Of a stretch of 64,000 nucleotides of DNA, positions 51,386-61,015 are shown piece by piece. This DNA comes from Gemmatales bacterium (GTDB taxonomy: Bacteria; Planctomycetota; Planctomycetia; Gemmatales; HRBIN36): NCBI GenBank assembly GCA_025060195.1, contig JANXCQ010000002.1, positions 121,969 to 185,968 on the forward strand, written 5' to 3'. The position numbers were made by a program, and so were the translations under genes. Every line of letters starts with the position of its first letter. Position 1 is the stretch's first letter. The notes under the pieces are model-generated. The model had not been told where the DNA came from and made no database searches. It worked only from the letters and a program-made list of their open reading frames with translations.

Positions 51386-53098
51386 TCATTGGAGATAGCT
51401 GATGATTTCTAACAGCGAGGTGTGTCCTTCGAGGGCCAGGCGTAGGGCTTCGCCGCTTAATGACCGCATGCCCGTGCGCAACGCTGCCTCCCGTAAGGCT
51501 GAAGGGTTGGGCCGATTTTTGAGCAGTGCGCGAAAATCATCTGTTGGTACGAGTAGCTCCACAATGGGCAGGCGACCGTGGTAGCCCGTATCCTGACAGG
51601 TAATACACGAGATGACCCCCGTGTTCGTCTCGGAGCGTTCCGGTGGGCGATACAGGAACTGCACACGGTCTGCAGGTAAGTTGGCGCGACGAAGCAATTC
51701 AGGATTGGGGCGGTATCGGACCTTGCACGCAGGGCAAAGTTGACGCACCAGACGCACGGCAATCATCCCCGTGACCAGGCGGGCGAACGCGGCAGTTGTC
51801 ATCCCGAAATCGAGAAGTTTTTGCACGCCGCTGACTATGTCATCGGCGGTGATCACGCCTAGGAGCAAGACATCGAATTTGGCGGCACGTTGGGCGGCGA
51901 CACTAAGCAGTTCACGATGCTCGAGGTCCCCGGCGAAGACTACATCGGCATTGACTTCATCTAAGACACGCCGCAGTGCAGCTGCGGGACGTTCATCAGC
52001 TTTGGGTTCCGCCGGAAGCCAACGAAGGTTTTCCAGACGCACGTCGCACGGCCACTCAACGCTCGCTACTTCCAACTGCCGCTGCTGGGCAGCGGTCAGT
52101 AGGGTATAGGCCAGTTGAGTGCGGCCACTATCGGGTGGCCCGCAAATAATGAGCAAACCTCGTTGGCTCGTGAAAATGCGTTGAAGTTGCTGCACCACCT
52201 GGGGGGGAAGTCCCAGTGAGCCCAAAGCGGGGACCTCGTGAGTTTCTGCGTAAAGACGTAAGCTCAGTAAACCTTTCAGTTCGTGGCGCCCAAAGGTCAC
52301 GCGAACGCGGTAGCGTTGCCGCTCCACCTGACAGGGAAAGTCCGCCTGCACGGTGCGGCCCACCGCGGGCCAAGTCAGTCGCGCTAGGGTCAGGCAAACG
52401 CGTACCAAGCCATCGGCACGTCCCGGGCCCAGCACCACGGAAGCGTGGGGCAATCCATCTATTCGGTAGCTGACTAATCCGCCTGCGGCCCCGACCTCGA
52501 CCTTGATGCCGTTGGCGCATCGGCGGTGTGCTTCACTCAGAAGCATTTCTAGCGTGCGAAATCCTCTCTGGCTTCGAGCATCCTGAATGCGCCGGGGCCG
52601 CCGAGAGCTTTCTCCACTCAAGGGCAAAAAGCGTACGCGCAGCGGGGGTGGCTTGGGCGGCTCGTCGGGAACCCCCAGATCGACGCGGAAGATTTTTTGC
52701 AGCCACCGTTTCATCTGTTTACTGGTCAAAATCCGCTGGACGGGATCCACTTGGGCATCGCGGCCAATCAGATAGGCACCCACGGGGACAACCAGCATGG
52801 TCAGGGCCAGTATGTAGCCGATAAAAAATGTCGGCATGAGCCAAAATAAGACGAATCCCACCACGCCTCCTGCCACGGTCATGCCGCTCCAGGTCAGACG
52901 TTCCAAGTCGAGTTCCTGCGCGTCCGCGTCAATCCAACTGCTGGCAAACAGCCAGCCGAGAAAGTACGCCAACATGGCCAGCATCTTAGGCACGCTGAAA
53001 TAGAAACCAGCGCCACGAGGAAAACTTTGCGCTCCAAGCAACCATGTTTCTCCTAACGCCAGCCCAGCCGCTGCTACAGCAGCCAACTCCTCGCTCAT
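51386..53098 (-). CDS. Degenerate GspE/PilB-type ATPase-like membrane protein
   Basis: 570 aa from ATG 53098 (GTG 53107 also possible). N-terminal membrane helices (KMLAMLAYFLGWLFASSW, GVVGFVLFWLMPTFFIGYIL) are not usual for GspE. The C-terminal half aligns with secretion/pilus ATPases, but the key residues are changed. Walker A reads GPPDSGRTQ (Lys to Arg). Walker B reads NADVVFAGDLEHREL instead of a GEIRD-type motif. The Asp box is altered. The tetracysteine zinc site CPACK...CITC of GspE/PilB is kept. So it may bind partners but probably does not hydrolyse ATP normally. It lies upstream of pilT on the same strand, fitting a type IV pilus or secretion role. Confidence 0.8.
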   Translation of the reverse strand: MSEELAAVAAAGLALGETWLLGAQSFPRGAGFYFSVPKMLAMLAYFLGWLFASSWIDADAQELDLERLTWSGMTVAGGVVGFVLFWLMPTFFIGYILALTMLVVPVGAYLIGRDAQVDPVQRILTSKQMKRWLQKIFRVDLGVPDEPPKPPPLRVRFLPLSGESSRRPRRIQDARSQRGFRTLEMLLSEAHRRCANGIKVEVGAAGGLVSYRIDGLPHASVVLGPGRADGLVRVCLTLARLTWPAVGRTVQADFPCQVERQRYRVRVTFGRHELKGLLSLRLYAETHEVPALGSLGLPPQVVQQLQRIFTSQRGLLIICGPPDSGRTQLAYTLLTAAQQRQLEVASVEWPCDVRLENLRWLPAEPKADERPAAALRRVLDEVNADVVFAGDLEHRELLSVAAQRAAKFDVLLLGVITADDIVSGVQKLLDFGMTTAAFARLVTGMIAVRLVRQLCPACKVRYRPNPELLRRANLPADRVQFLYRPPERSETNTGVISCITCQDTGYHGRLPIVELLVPTDDFRALLKNRPNPSALREAALRTGMRSLSGEALRLALEGHTSLLEIISYLQ

Positions 53099-53273
53099 GG
53101 CCGACACGCCCTCGCCATATATTCTGCTACTACTAAGGCAAGCTGGTATGATGATTAAAGAGCACTGCCTGATTTATCAGCACAATAGCCCGTGAGCAAA
53201 GCGAAACTCTCAAAAGACCGGAAACACGTCCATGCCGAACTGACTGGGCGCCAGTGCGGTGGTCCTGAGGGCA

Positions 53274-54464
53274 CTACAAAATGCCCGGTTGCATGACCTT
53301 GATACCCTTGAGGGCCATCTTGAGCGCATCGGGGTTCGGCGAAACTTCCAGCGCAGTTTCGCGACTAATCTCTCCCGCCTCTACCAATTGCCGCAGGTGT
53401 TCGTTGAAATCAATCATACCCTCGGGATAACCAATGCGAATGGCATCGGGTATCTTCTTGTCTTCGGCTTTGATGATCAGCTCGCGAATCACCTGGTTGA
53501 CGATCATGATCTCCAACAGGGGCACACGCGACTTACCAGGTTTGATGGAGGGAAGCAGTTTCTGACAGATGACAGCCTTCAAGTTGAACGCTAAGGCTTG
53601 ACGGATTGCATTGTGCATATCGGGCGGGAAGAGGTCGAGAATACGGCTGATCGTGCTGGCGGCACTGGAAGCGTGCACGGTGCCAAACACCAGGTGCCCC
53701 GTTTCCGCCGCGTGCACCGCCGATTCAAACGATTCGCGATCCCGCAACTCACCCACCAGGATCACGTCCGGGTCCTGCCGCACCGCGTGCTTCAGCGCCG
53801 TATGCCAATCGCACACATCGACGTAAATTTCGCGCTGGTTCACGATGGCTTTTTTATCCTGGAAGAGATACTCAATCGGGTCTTCAAGTGTGAGAATATG
53901 CACGGGTTCGCGGGCATTAATGTATTCGAGCATGGCGGCGATGGTCGTGCTTTTCCCCGAACCGGTAACACCAGCCAGGATGATTAAGCCCTGGTCAAAC
54001 ATGCACAACTTTTCAATCGTAGCAGGTTCACCAGGCTTGCGAATTTTCTCCTGCTCGGGGATGAGCAAGCCCAGCTTTTCGAACGGTGGAATCACATTAT
54101 TCACCCGACGAGCCACTAGTCCCCACTTGCCTCGCTGGCGAAACAAGTTGACGCGGAAACGATGTTCCTCGTCGCCAATGACATGGGCGAAGTCCACGCC
54201 GCCCGTTTCAAAGAACACTTTTCGGTGATGTTCCTTCATAATAGGCAGCAATAGCCGCTCCATGTCCTCCTGCGTCAAAGGCGGGGCCTCGAGTCGCCGA
54301 ATCAACCCTTTGACGCGCACCATGGGCGGTTGGCCCACTTTCAAGTGCAGGTCGGAGCCTTCCAGCTTGACCACCGCTCGGAAAATCTTGTTGACCTCTG
54401 GCTCCTTCCGCGGCTCTGCAGGAGAGGCCTGCGGACCGGCGCCACCAGCGACCGCTTGGGCCAT
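53274..54464 (-). CDS. pilT: Type IV pilus retraction ATPase PilT
   Basis: 396 aa. ATG 54464 is preceded by GTAAGGAGGTGAGTC. Walker A GVTGSGKSTTIAAMLEYI, the Asp box LTLEDPIEY, the Walker B DPDVILVGELRDRESF, the His box HLVFGTVHASSA, and the retraction motif region QVIRELIIKAEDKKIPD are all intact. The N-terminal HHLKVGQPPMVRVKG-type PAS-like domain is present. PilT powers pilus depolymerisation at the inner membrane. It has a fourteen- to forty-residue extra N-terminal stretch compared with enterobacterial PilT. Its neighbour is the degenerate GspE-like gene. Confidence 0.97.
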   Translation of the reverse strand: MAQAVAGGAGPQASPAEPRKEPEVNKIFRAVVKLEGSDLHLKVGQPPMVRVKGLIRRLEAPPLTQEDMERLLLPIMKEHHRKVFFETGGVDFAHVIGDEEHRFRVNLFRQRGKWGLVARRVNNVIPPFEKLGLLIPEQEKIRKPGEPATIEKLCMFDQGLIILAGVTGSGKSTTIAAMLEYINAREPVHILTLEDPIEYLFQDKKAIVNQREIYVDVCDWHTALKHAVRQDPDVILVGELRDRESFESAVHAAETGHLVFGTVHASSAASTISRILDLFPPDMHNAIRQALAFNLKAVICQKLLPSIKPGKSRVPLLEIMIVNQVIRELIIKAEDKKIPDAIRIGYPEGMIDFNEHLRQLVEAGEISRETALEVSPNPDALKMALKGIKVMQPGIL

Positions 54465-54546
54465 GACTCACCTCCTTACAAAGACAGCGAGTCCATATAA
54501 TGAAAATAATCCTCCCCTCGATTCGTCTCCCTATGAATCCTCGCGA

Positions 54547-55317
54547 TCACACCAGGCGTACTGGGACGCCTCGCTGGGCTAAGTAGGACTTTACCTCACG
54601 AATGCCATATTCGTTATAGTGAAAGATACTAGCGGCCAGCGCTGCATCGGCCCCGCCGACCGTAAGCGCCTGATAAATATGTTCCGGCGAACCAGCCCCC
54701 CCGCTGGCTACTACAGGGATTTTCACGCTCGTACTGACCAAGCGGGTCAGCTCCAGGTCATATCCCCCCTTAGTCCCATCGCAATCCATAGACGTCAGAA
54801 TAATTTCGCCCGCTCCGAGTTGCTCTACACGCTTGGCCCATTCTAAGGCATCCAACCCCGTAGGGACACGCCCACCGTTAATGTACACTTCATACATAAC
54901 CCGACCGTTGTTGTACACCTTGCGGGGGTCAATGTTCACCACCGTGGCACAACTTCCGAACCTGCGGGCGATTTGCGTGATCAACTCGGGATGACGCACC
55001 GCCGCCGAATTGATACTCACCTTCTCCGCCCCAGCCTGGATCAAGCGCGTCGCGTCTTCCACGGTGCGAATCCCTCCGCCGACGGTAAAGGGCATAAAAA
55101 TCGTCTCCGCAACCCGCCGCACCACCTCCAACATGATGTCCCGACCTTCGTGACTGGCTGTGATGTCCAGGAAAACTAGCTCATCGGCCCCCTGTTCCTC
55201 ATAACGCGCAGCAATCTCCACGGGATCACCCGCATCGCGCAGGCCTACAAAGTTCACGCCCTTGACGACTCGGCCACGATCGACGTCCAAACAGGGAATA
55301 ATCCGTTTCGCCAGCAT
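54547..55317 (-). CDS. hisF: Imidazole glycerol phosphate synthase subunit HisF
   Basis: 256-aa TIM barrel that uses HisH-supplied ammonia to close the imidazole ring in histidine synthesis. Landmarks: [20 protein letters not shown] (catalytic Asp in CLDVD), [35 protein letters not shown] (Asp of the second site), [16 protein letters not shown], and [18 protein letters not shown]. Length is standard. No other his genes of the pathway adjoin it; hisS is a synthetase gene and not part of a his operon. Confidence 0.97.
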   Translation of the reverse strand: MLAKRIIPCLDVDRGRVVKGVNFVGLRDAGDPVEIAARYEEQGADELVFLDITASHEGRDIMLEVVRRVAETIFMPFTVGGGIRTVEDATRLIQAGAEKVSINSAAVRHPELITQIARRFGSCATVVNIDPRKVYNNGRVMYEVYINGGRVPTGLDALEWAKRVEQLGAGEIILTSMDCDGTKGGYDLELTRLVSTSVKIPVVASGGAGSPEHIYQALTVGGADAALAASIFHYNEYGIREVKSYLAQRGVPVRLV

Positions 55318-55526
55318 GGTAATTTAACGTATCACGATTCATCTAACCGTCATTATATCAGTATTTCCAAGCGAAAACGTTGAAAAACTTACGCCGAAAT
55401 TAGCGCGCCAAATCAGCGCGGGTGGACCTGTCCCTGCCGGCCCCGTTCCGCAATAGGCTGTTCCCGGACATCGCCGCGTTCCTTTTCGATGATCGGAGCC
55501 GAACTCGGCCTACACGCCCCGCTCAG

Positions 55527-55640
55527 TCACGTCGGCACCCCGAGCTTAGGCAGGATCCATATTTGCAAAACCAGCCACAGTCCTAGGATTCCCAAGATGA
55601 TTAGTAATAGACTCATCCCAGACGGCCCTTGCTGATTCAT
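55527..55640 (-). CDS. 37-codon single-TM microprotein
   Basis: A short frame not usually called: ATG at 55640 and TGA at 55529-55527. The product starts MNQQGPSGMSLLLIILGILG, continues as one hydrophobic helix of about 20 residues, and ends with KLGVPT. GGAAGTGAG precedes the ATG as a plausible ribosome site. Such one-helix proteins are common in planctomycete genomes and often act in membrane complexes. Without comparison the call rests on hydrophobic pattern and the ribosome site. Confidence 0.6.
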   Translation of the reverse strand: MNQQGPSGMSLLLIILGILGLWLVLQIWILPKLGVPT

Positions 55641-55873
55641 GCGCTCACTTCCTGACCACGATTCACGCATTCCATTCTACTGATCCGCTAAATGCCCAGA
55701 AGTTACACCCGCTCACCCAGCCACTCTGCTACGTGATTATCCCAGAGCGCCGCCACGCACATTGCCAGCCGCGCCGTCATCCCATCTGGCAGCCATACTT
55801 CGATTCGCTATGGTTACACCACAGCACAACGCATCCACCGCCTTCCAGACTGCTCGACCCTTAAGGAGTAGCC

Positions 55874-57337
55874 ATGATTCGCTGGGCATTCATATGCTTG
55901 GCTCTGGGAACCTTAGTTGCCAATCTCCGCGCCGCTGACCCTCCGAAAAAGCCTAATTTTCTCTGGCTCATTGCGGAGGACTTAGGTCCCCACTTAGGCT
56001 GTTTCGGCACGAAAGAAGTTTGGACTCCCAACCTCGACCGCTTGGCTCGCGAAGGTATGCTCTTTCGACGCTTTTTCGTGACCGCCCCAGTCTGCTCCCC
56101 GAGCCGATCTGCTTTCATAACGGGGATGTACCAAACCACCCTGGGCGCCCATCATCACCGCAGCCATCGCGACGACGGCTTCACTCTGCCCCCTGGTGTG
56201 CGAATTGCCAGTGATTGGATGCGCGACCTTGGCTACTTCACCGCCAACATCCGACATTTCCCATCCGGCCTTGACCTGGGGCCCTCCGGGCTGAACGTCG
56301 GCACAGGCAAAACCGACTGGAACTTTACGTATTACGGTAAACCCTTCGACTCGGACCGCTGGGACGAACTCAAAGTGCGTCAGCCCTTTTTCGCGCAAAT
56401 CAATTTTCGGGAGACCCACCGCCCGTTTCGCTCCCCACGCCGTGCCGACCCTGCAAAAGTAGAGATTCCGCCCTATTATCCCGACCACCCCATCACCCGT
56501 CAGGACTGGGCGCAATATCTCGACGCCGTTACCGAACTCGACGGGCGCATCGGCGCCGTGCTCCGCCTGCTTGAACGCGAGGGCCTCGCTGACACCACGG
56601 TCATCTTCTTTTTTGCCGACAATGGTCAAGCCCACGTCCGCGGCAAACAATTCTGTTACGATAGCGGCCTGCACGTTCCCCTGATCATCTACTGGCCTAA
56701 AGGTTTAGCCATCCCCCAGCATTTTCAACCCGGGACGGCCTCCGACCAACTAATCAGCGCCATTGATCTGTTACCGACCATGATCAGTCTGGCAGGAGGT
56801 CGCAAACCTTTGCTCATGCAAGGGCGCATTTTCCTCGGGCCACAGGCAGACCCACCCAGAAATTATGTTTTCGGAGCTCGCGACCGTTGCGATGAAACCG
56901 TCTTTCGCTTCCGCACTGTGCGTGATGCCCGTTATCGCTACATCCGCAACTATACCCCCGACCGCCCCTTTCTCCAACCCAACACTTATAAGGAAAAACA
57001 GTACCCCGTATGGAACCTGCTCAAACAACTCGACCAGGAAGGCAAACTTACCCCGTTGCAAAAATTCCTCACTGCCCCCACTATGCCCGCCGAGGAACTC
57101 TATGACACTATCAGCGACCCCCACGAAACTATCAACCTTGTCAACTCACCTGTACCCGAACATCAGCAAGCGCTGCAACGCTTACGCACTGCCCTCGAGG
57201 TCTGGCTCACCGAAACCGACGACCAAGGACGTTTTCCCGAACCCGAAGCAGTAGCCCGCGCCCGAGGCGCTACTAAACCGGGCACCGATCCGAACCGCCC
57301 TGCCATCTTCGATAAACCCCCGTCCAAGCCCAACTAA
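55874..57337 (+). CDS. Secreted Cys-type sulfatase
   Basis: 487 aa with signal peptide MIRWAFICLALGTLVANLRA; ATG 55874 follows AAGGAG. The sulfatase signature starts with FLWLIAEDLGPHLGC (metal Asp), then APVCSPSRSAF, in which the Cys would become the catalytic formylglycine. Further typical pieces are FFADNGQAHVRG (metal Asp-Asn) and the later RDCRYRYIRNY region. It would remove sulfate from carbohydrates or other esters outside the inner membrane. Such genes are expanded in marine and freshwater planctomycetes. No sulfatase-modifying gene lies in the window. Confidence 0.95.
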   Translation: MIRWAFICLALGTLVANLRAADPPKKPNFLWLIAEDLGPHLGCFGTKEVWTPNLDRLAREGMLFRRFFVTAPVCSPSRSAFITGMYQTTLGAHHHRSHRDDGFTLPPGVRIASDWMRDLGYFTANIRHFPSGLDLGPSGLNVGTGKTDWNFTYYGKPFDSDRWDELKVRQPFFAQINFRETHRPFRSPRRADPAKVEIPPYYPDHPITRQDWAQYLDAVTELDGRIGAVLRLLEREGLADTTVIFFFADNGQAHVRGKQFCYDSGLHVPLIIYWPKGLAIPQHFQPGTASDQLISAIDLLPTMISLAGGRKPLLMQGRIFLGPQADPPRNYVFGARDRCDETVFRFRTVRDARYRYIRNYTPDRPFLQPNTYKEKQYPVWNLLKQLDQEGKLTPLQKFLTAPTMPAEELYDTISDPHETINLVNSPVPEHQQALQRLRTALEVWLTETDDQGRFPEPEAVARARGATKPGTDPNRPAIFDKPPSKPN

Positions 57338-58854
57338 CTATGCCCATGCCATCAACTTCTTAGGCGGATTCCATTCCCCAATCTCGGCCTAAACCCAAGT
57401 AAACCAGTAGTTTATTTCGTTCAGCGTTTCAGCGATCGTTGATATTGACCCGAGCTACCTTTTATACGGTCGAAGCCTTGGCGCGCTTCCCCCACCAGCC
57501 AACCGGTGCGAACCTCCCACACTGATACGCATACCATGCCGTTCATTCAACCGCTATCGAGCACATGATGTAGCACTACGGACAAAGATGCCTTACGGCG
57601 CCGTGGGCACACTGCTAACGTTCGACGAAGTGTCCCGACCAGGCCGCGTAGGCGGAGTAACCGCCCTATGCAAACATCACACGGCAACACAGCTTGAAAC
57701 GTAGTGCCATTTGACACACGTCAGCAAAACCAAGTGACCGCGCCAATTTGTATCGTAGGGAACCACCGTCTCGCTGCTTAGAACTTTTCGCTGACCCCGA
57801 GGGCTAACGCGCTGGCGTTTTCTGTAATTTCTCGAGAAACCTTATGACAAATTCGCGATTTGCCGAGGCCACGGTCTGACCAGTTCCCTCCGCCCCGTTT
57901 GCGACCTCATATACAACATTTCCGCTGTTAGCTCAATAACATATACAGCGCCAGGCAATTCAGCTACTTTTGCGAGTATGTTAGTAAGATAATCAACGCA
58001 GTAATGTAGCCTCGGCCTCGCATTATTGTTACGTTTAGTATCGCCTATATCCCGCACCTTGTTGAGGCAAGAAAATCCCTTGGCTACGCTGCGACCTTTG
58101 ATTTCGTTTCCCAATCTCCAAGAACATTATGTTGTGCTAGCGCAAGTAGCGAAAGTACGCAGTATGCTTTTGATTGCCGTGTTTCCCTTGACAAGCACGG
58201 GCTTGCATATCTCCTCAGCAGGCACCGAAACGGAGGGGCAAATGCCAAACGGACACAAGGAAGCGGCAAGGCGCTAGCCAACGCCTACTACGTTCAGGTG
58301 TTCGGCACGCAATAGGGCGCGTTCGGTAGGAGCCACGGATTTGACGAGTCATGGTTCTGTTCACCTTTGGCATTTCTATCCCAAGCTAAGGAAAACCGAT
58401 GACGACTTGCAAACTCCACTAATAGTTGGTGGCGAATAGTCAGGGCACTGTCGTTTTGCCTGCGAACCAGATGGAGACTTGCTAAACTGCTTCCCCAAGC
58501 GAGGCGTCAATGTCAGGCGAGGAAAGTGCGATGGAAAGAGCGAGCGCAGTATTGCATTGGTCGCCTCTCAGGTCCTACGCCTGAGAGATAGACTGCACCC
58601 TGCAGCCGATGGTCGCTTGGCCAGCAATATCCGAAAGCATGGCGTCTAAGCCGACAAAGGAAGCAGAGGCTGCGTCGGCGGTGCCCAGCACATCGAGCAC
58701 TGGCATGCCGTTTAGGGTAAAATTCGCAACGGAGTTGGGGGGCATAGCTAAAAAACTGTTGTGCGGGGCATGTGATGTCGGCCGCCTTAGTGGCAATTTC
58801 ACATCGCGCGAGTTAGAATGACAGGGAGCGCCTGTGGCGCGGCGGAGATAGGCT
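57338..58854. other. 1.5-kb gap
   Basis: No gene is supported. A cluster of palindromes lies at 57806-57839: AACGC/GCGTT around GCTG, and the perfect 12-bp palindrome TTTCTCGAGAAA at 57828-57839. An open frame of 90 codons (58114-57842, minus, TTG start) ends right beside this structure; its product (ending RPWPRQIANLS) is not recognised and has no good ribosome site. Base composition varies and is AT-richer in 57.8-58.2 kb. Confidence 0.4.
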
Positions 58855-60891
58855 ATGGCGCAACGAATCGAAGAGTGGGCGGATGAGCAAGTGCAGGTGC
58901 GTGTTGCCCTGCCCGCTGAGGTCAACAACGTTTTGAGTGCATTTTGGTCGGGACTGGGTGCACTGGCTTTAGCGTTGTTCGCGTTGTTACCGATGATTAC
59001 CTACGATTTGCAAAAACAGGGCATCTTGGACTGGGCGGGAGAATGGAAAGATTGGGTAGGCGTGTTGAGTGCGTTGGTTCTGGCCACAATATGTGGACTG
59101 TTAGGGGGCGTTGGTTCGCTGAGAGCCGTGAAGCAAGACGCGAGTGGTTTGAAATGGGTGAAAGTCACGGCCATTACCGTGCTGGCCCTGGGAAGCCTCT
59201 TGGGCTTGGCCGTGTTGGTGTTGATCATCCAGGGTCAATTCAAACTGGGGCCGACGCCGATTCTGGCAGGAACGTTGTTGGTAATCCTGGCCCTGCTCCC
59301 CGTGTTCTTGGGGGGGTTGACGCTGTCGTTGGCCACGGTCGAGGCTGTGCGCGAGTTCTTCTATCCACCTGAGCTTGCCGCCCAGGAGCCCGAAATACCA
59401 GCAGAAGAAGCCGCCGAGATCGTCGAGCCAGGCGCTGTAGCAGGCATCGACGAAGAGACCCTAAAAAAATCCCTGGGTCAACTGCCTACGAGCCCAACCA
59501 CTGCGCCGACAGCAACCGCGGCTGGGGAAATTATTCGTGCCGAACTCGACACCGAAGCGGGCGAAGTCATCCGCGCGGAGTTAGACGAAAGCCGACTAAT
59601 CCGCGCGGAGTTGGCCACCCAGCCAGGCGAGGTCATCCGGGCCGAAGTCGATGAGCAGCGCCTCATCCCCGCGGAACTTGACGAGGAGGCCCTGGTACGT
59701 GCTGAGTTGGACGAGGAGCGAATCGTACGAGCGGAACTCGACGAAGAGCGCTTAGTAGGAGCGGAACCCGCCAGTGGTGCGGTGTCGTCCGCTGCCGCAG
59801 GTCCTGCGAGCGACATTTTCCAGGCCGAATCCGCGGTGCGACCGCCTGGGGCCAGCGGGGAAATTGACATTGAGCGTATCGGCGATACGGCGAGCCGCAT
59901 TTGGGGTCGCACGACTGCCGCGGAATCGCCCAGTGCTATCTTGTTGGGCGCGTTGACCGCCCCGAGTTCGCCCAGCGATGCGCTGGGGCAAGTGTTGCAG
60001 CCGGAAACGCCCGTGTCTGCAGGGCCAGCCGCTGCACCTCTGCCCGTCGAACCACCTGCCGCGGATGTGCCGCCCCACGAGTCGGATGATTCCGCACCGC
60101 CGGTTCGGGAAAGCGTCGGCGAATCGGTGGAAGTCGCGGCGGATTCCTCCCCGGAGCCCGCCATGGACTCTGGTGCTACCGCAGAGGAAATCTTCTCGGC
60201 GCCTGTAGCTGCTACGCCTCCTGCCGAGACCTCTGCCGTGGACTTGCAGCAACTGACCGAATTGGATATGTCCACGTGGCAAGAATTGGAAGATCGGGGG
60301 CCTGCCGAACCTGAAACTCCCGTTTATCTGCCCAGTGGTGCGCCAGAGATCGAGAGCGTAGCTTCGCAACCGCAAACCCCCGACATGGTGCTAAACGTAG
60401 AAATGGGTGTCCAGGCCACGAGTGCCGACCAAATCCGCGAAACCGTTCCCAGCCAAACCGACGTGCTTTTCCCCGATTTGACCGATGTTCCCGTGCTCGG
60501 GCTATCAGACAGTTCCAAGGTGCCTGACGAGTCTGCAAGCGAGTCCTCTTGGCAACCCTTGCCCCCTTCAGATGAGCTTTTCCGCGACGTCGATTCGGAG
60601 AGTATGTCAGGTGGCGCTCAGGAAGACGTGATTCAACCAGAGGCATTCGTTGCCCCTAAGCTTTCCCCCAGCGGCTCTTCGATAAGCGACGTCGCCCGGC
60701 CTGCCGAGGACTTCAGTCTTGCTGAGCCAGCACAGGACCTGAACCAACCTGCTCCCTCGGAGGACACATTCCAGCCTGGGCAAGAGGCGTCCCAGTCGGC
60801 CACTGATACTTCGTCTGAAGGAGCGGGCACTGACATTTACCGCATTGCCCCTGAGCCGGAGCTGGACATTCGTTGGGAGCCTGAGGAGTAA
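58855..60891 (+). CDS. Four-TM protein with acidic tail and RAELDEE-type tandem repeats
   Basis: 678 aa of unknown function. Four membrane helices lie in residues 25-165 (LSAFWSGLGALALALFALLP, VGVLSALVLATICGLLGG, VKVTAITVLALGSLLGLAV, GTLLVILALLPVFLGGLTLS). From residue 224 to about 305 there is a tandem repeat of 10-14 residues built on I/V-R-A-E-L-D-E-x-R-L; about eight copies are visible. The remaining 370 residues are Pro/Ser/Glu/Ala-rich, disordered and very acidic. The repeats are likely helical or disordered linkers. It precedes kdsB by 124 bp; a link is unproven. Confidence 0.75.
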   Translation: MAQRIEEWADEQVQVRVALPAEVNNVLSAFWSGLGALALALFALLPMITYDLQKQGILDWAGEWKDWVGVLSALVLATICGLLGGVGSLRAVKQDASGLKWVKVTAITVLALGSLLGLAVLVLIIQGQFKLGPTPILAGTLLVILALLPVFLGGLTLSLATVEAVREFFYPPELAAQEPEIPAEEAAEIVEPGAVAGIDEETLKKSLGQLPTSPTTAPTATAAGEIIRAELDTEAGEVIRAELDESRLIRAELATQPGEVIRAEVDEQRLIPAELDEEALVRAELDEERIVRAELDEERLVGAEPASGAVSSAAAGPASDIFQAESAVRPPGASGEIDIERIGDTASRIWGRTTAAESPSAILLGALTAPSSPSDALGQVLQPETPVSAGPAAAPLPVEPPAADVPPHESDDSAPPVRESVGESVEVAADSSPEPAMDSGATAEEIFSAPVAATPPAETSAVDLQQLTELDMSTWQELEDRGPAEPETPVYLPSGAPEIESVASQPQTPDMVLNVEMGVQATSADQIRETVPSQTDVLFPDLTDVPVLGLSDSSKVPDESASESSWQPLPPSDELFRDVDSESMSGGAQEDVIQPEAFVAPKLSPSGSSISDVARPAEDFSLAEPAQDLNQPAPSEDTFQPGQEASQSATDTSSEGAGTDIYRIAPEPELDIRWEPEE

Positions 60892-61015
60892 CATTCTGTC
60901 GGCCTTGAAACCAGTTCGACCATTTCAAAAGTGCCCTTGCGGTTTTTTGGCGAGGCAGTTGTAATGAACACGGCACTTTCTCTCGCCGATGCTCAGATGC
61001 ATGGAGGCCGAGGTA

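Noticed and set aside
57842..58114. 90-codon minus-strand frame
   Set aside because: TTG start, no ribosome site, no recognised family; left as part of the gap.
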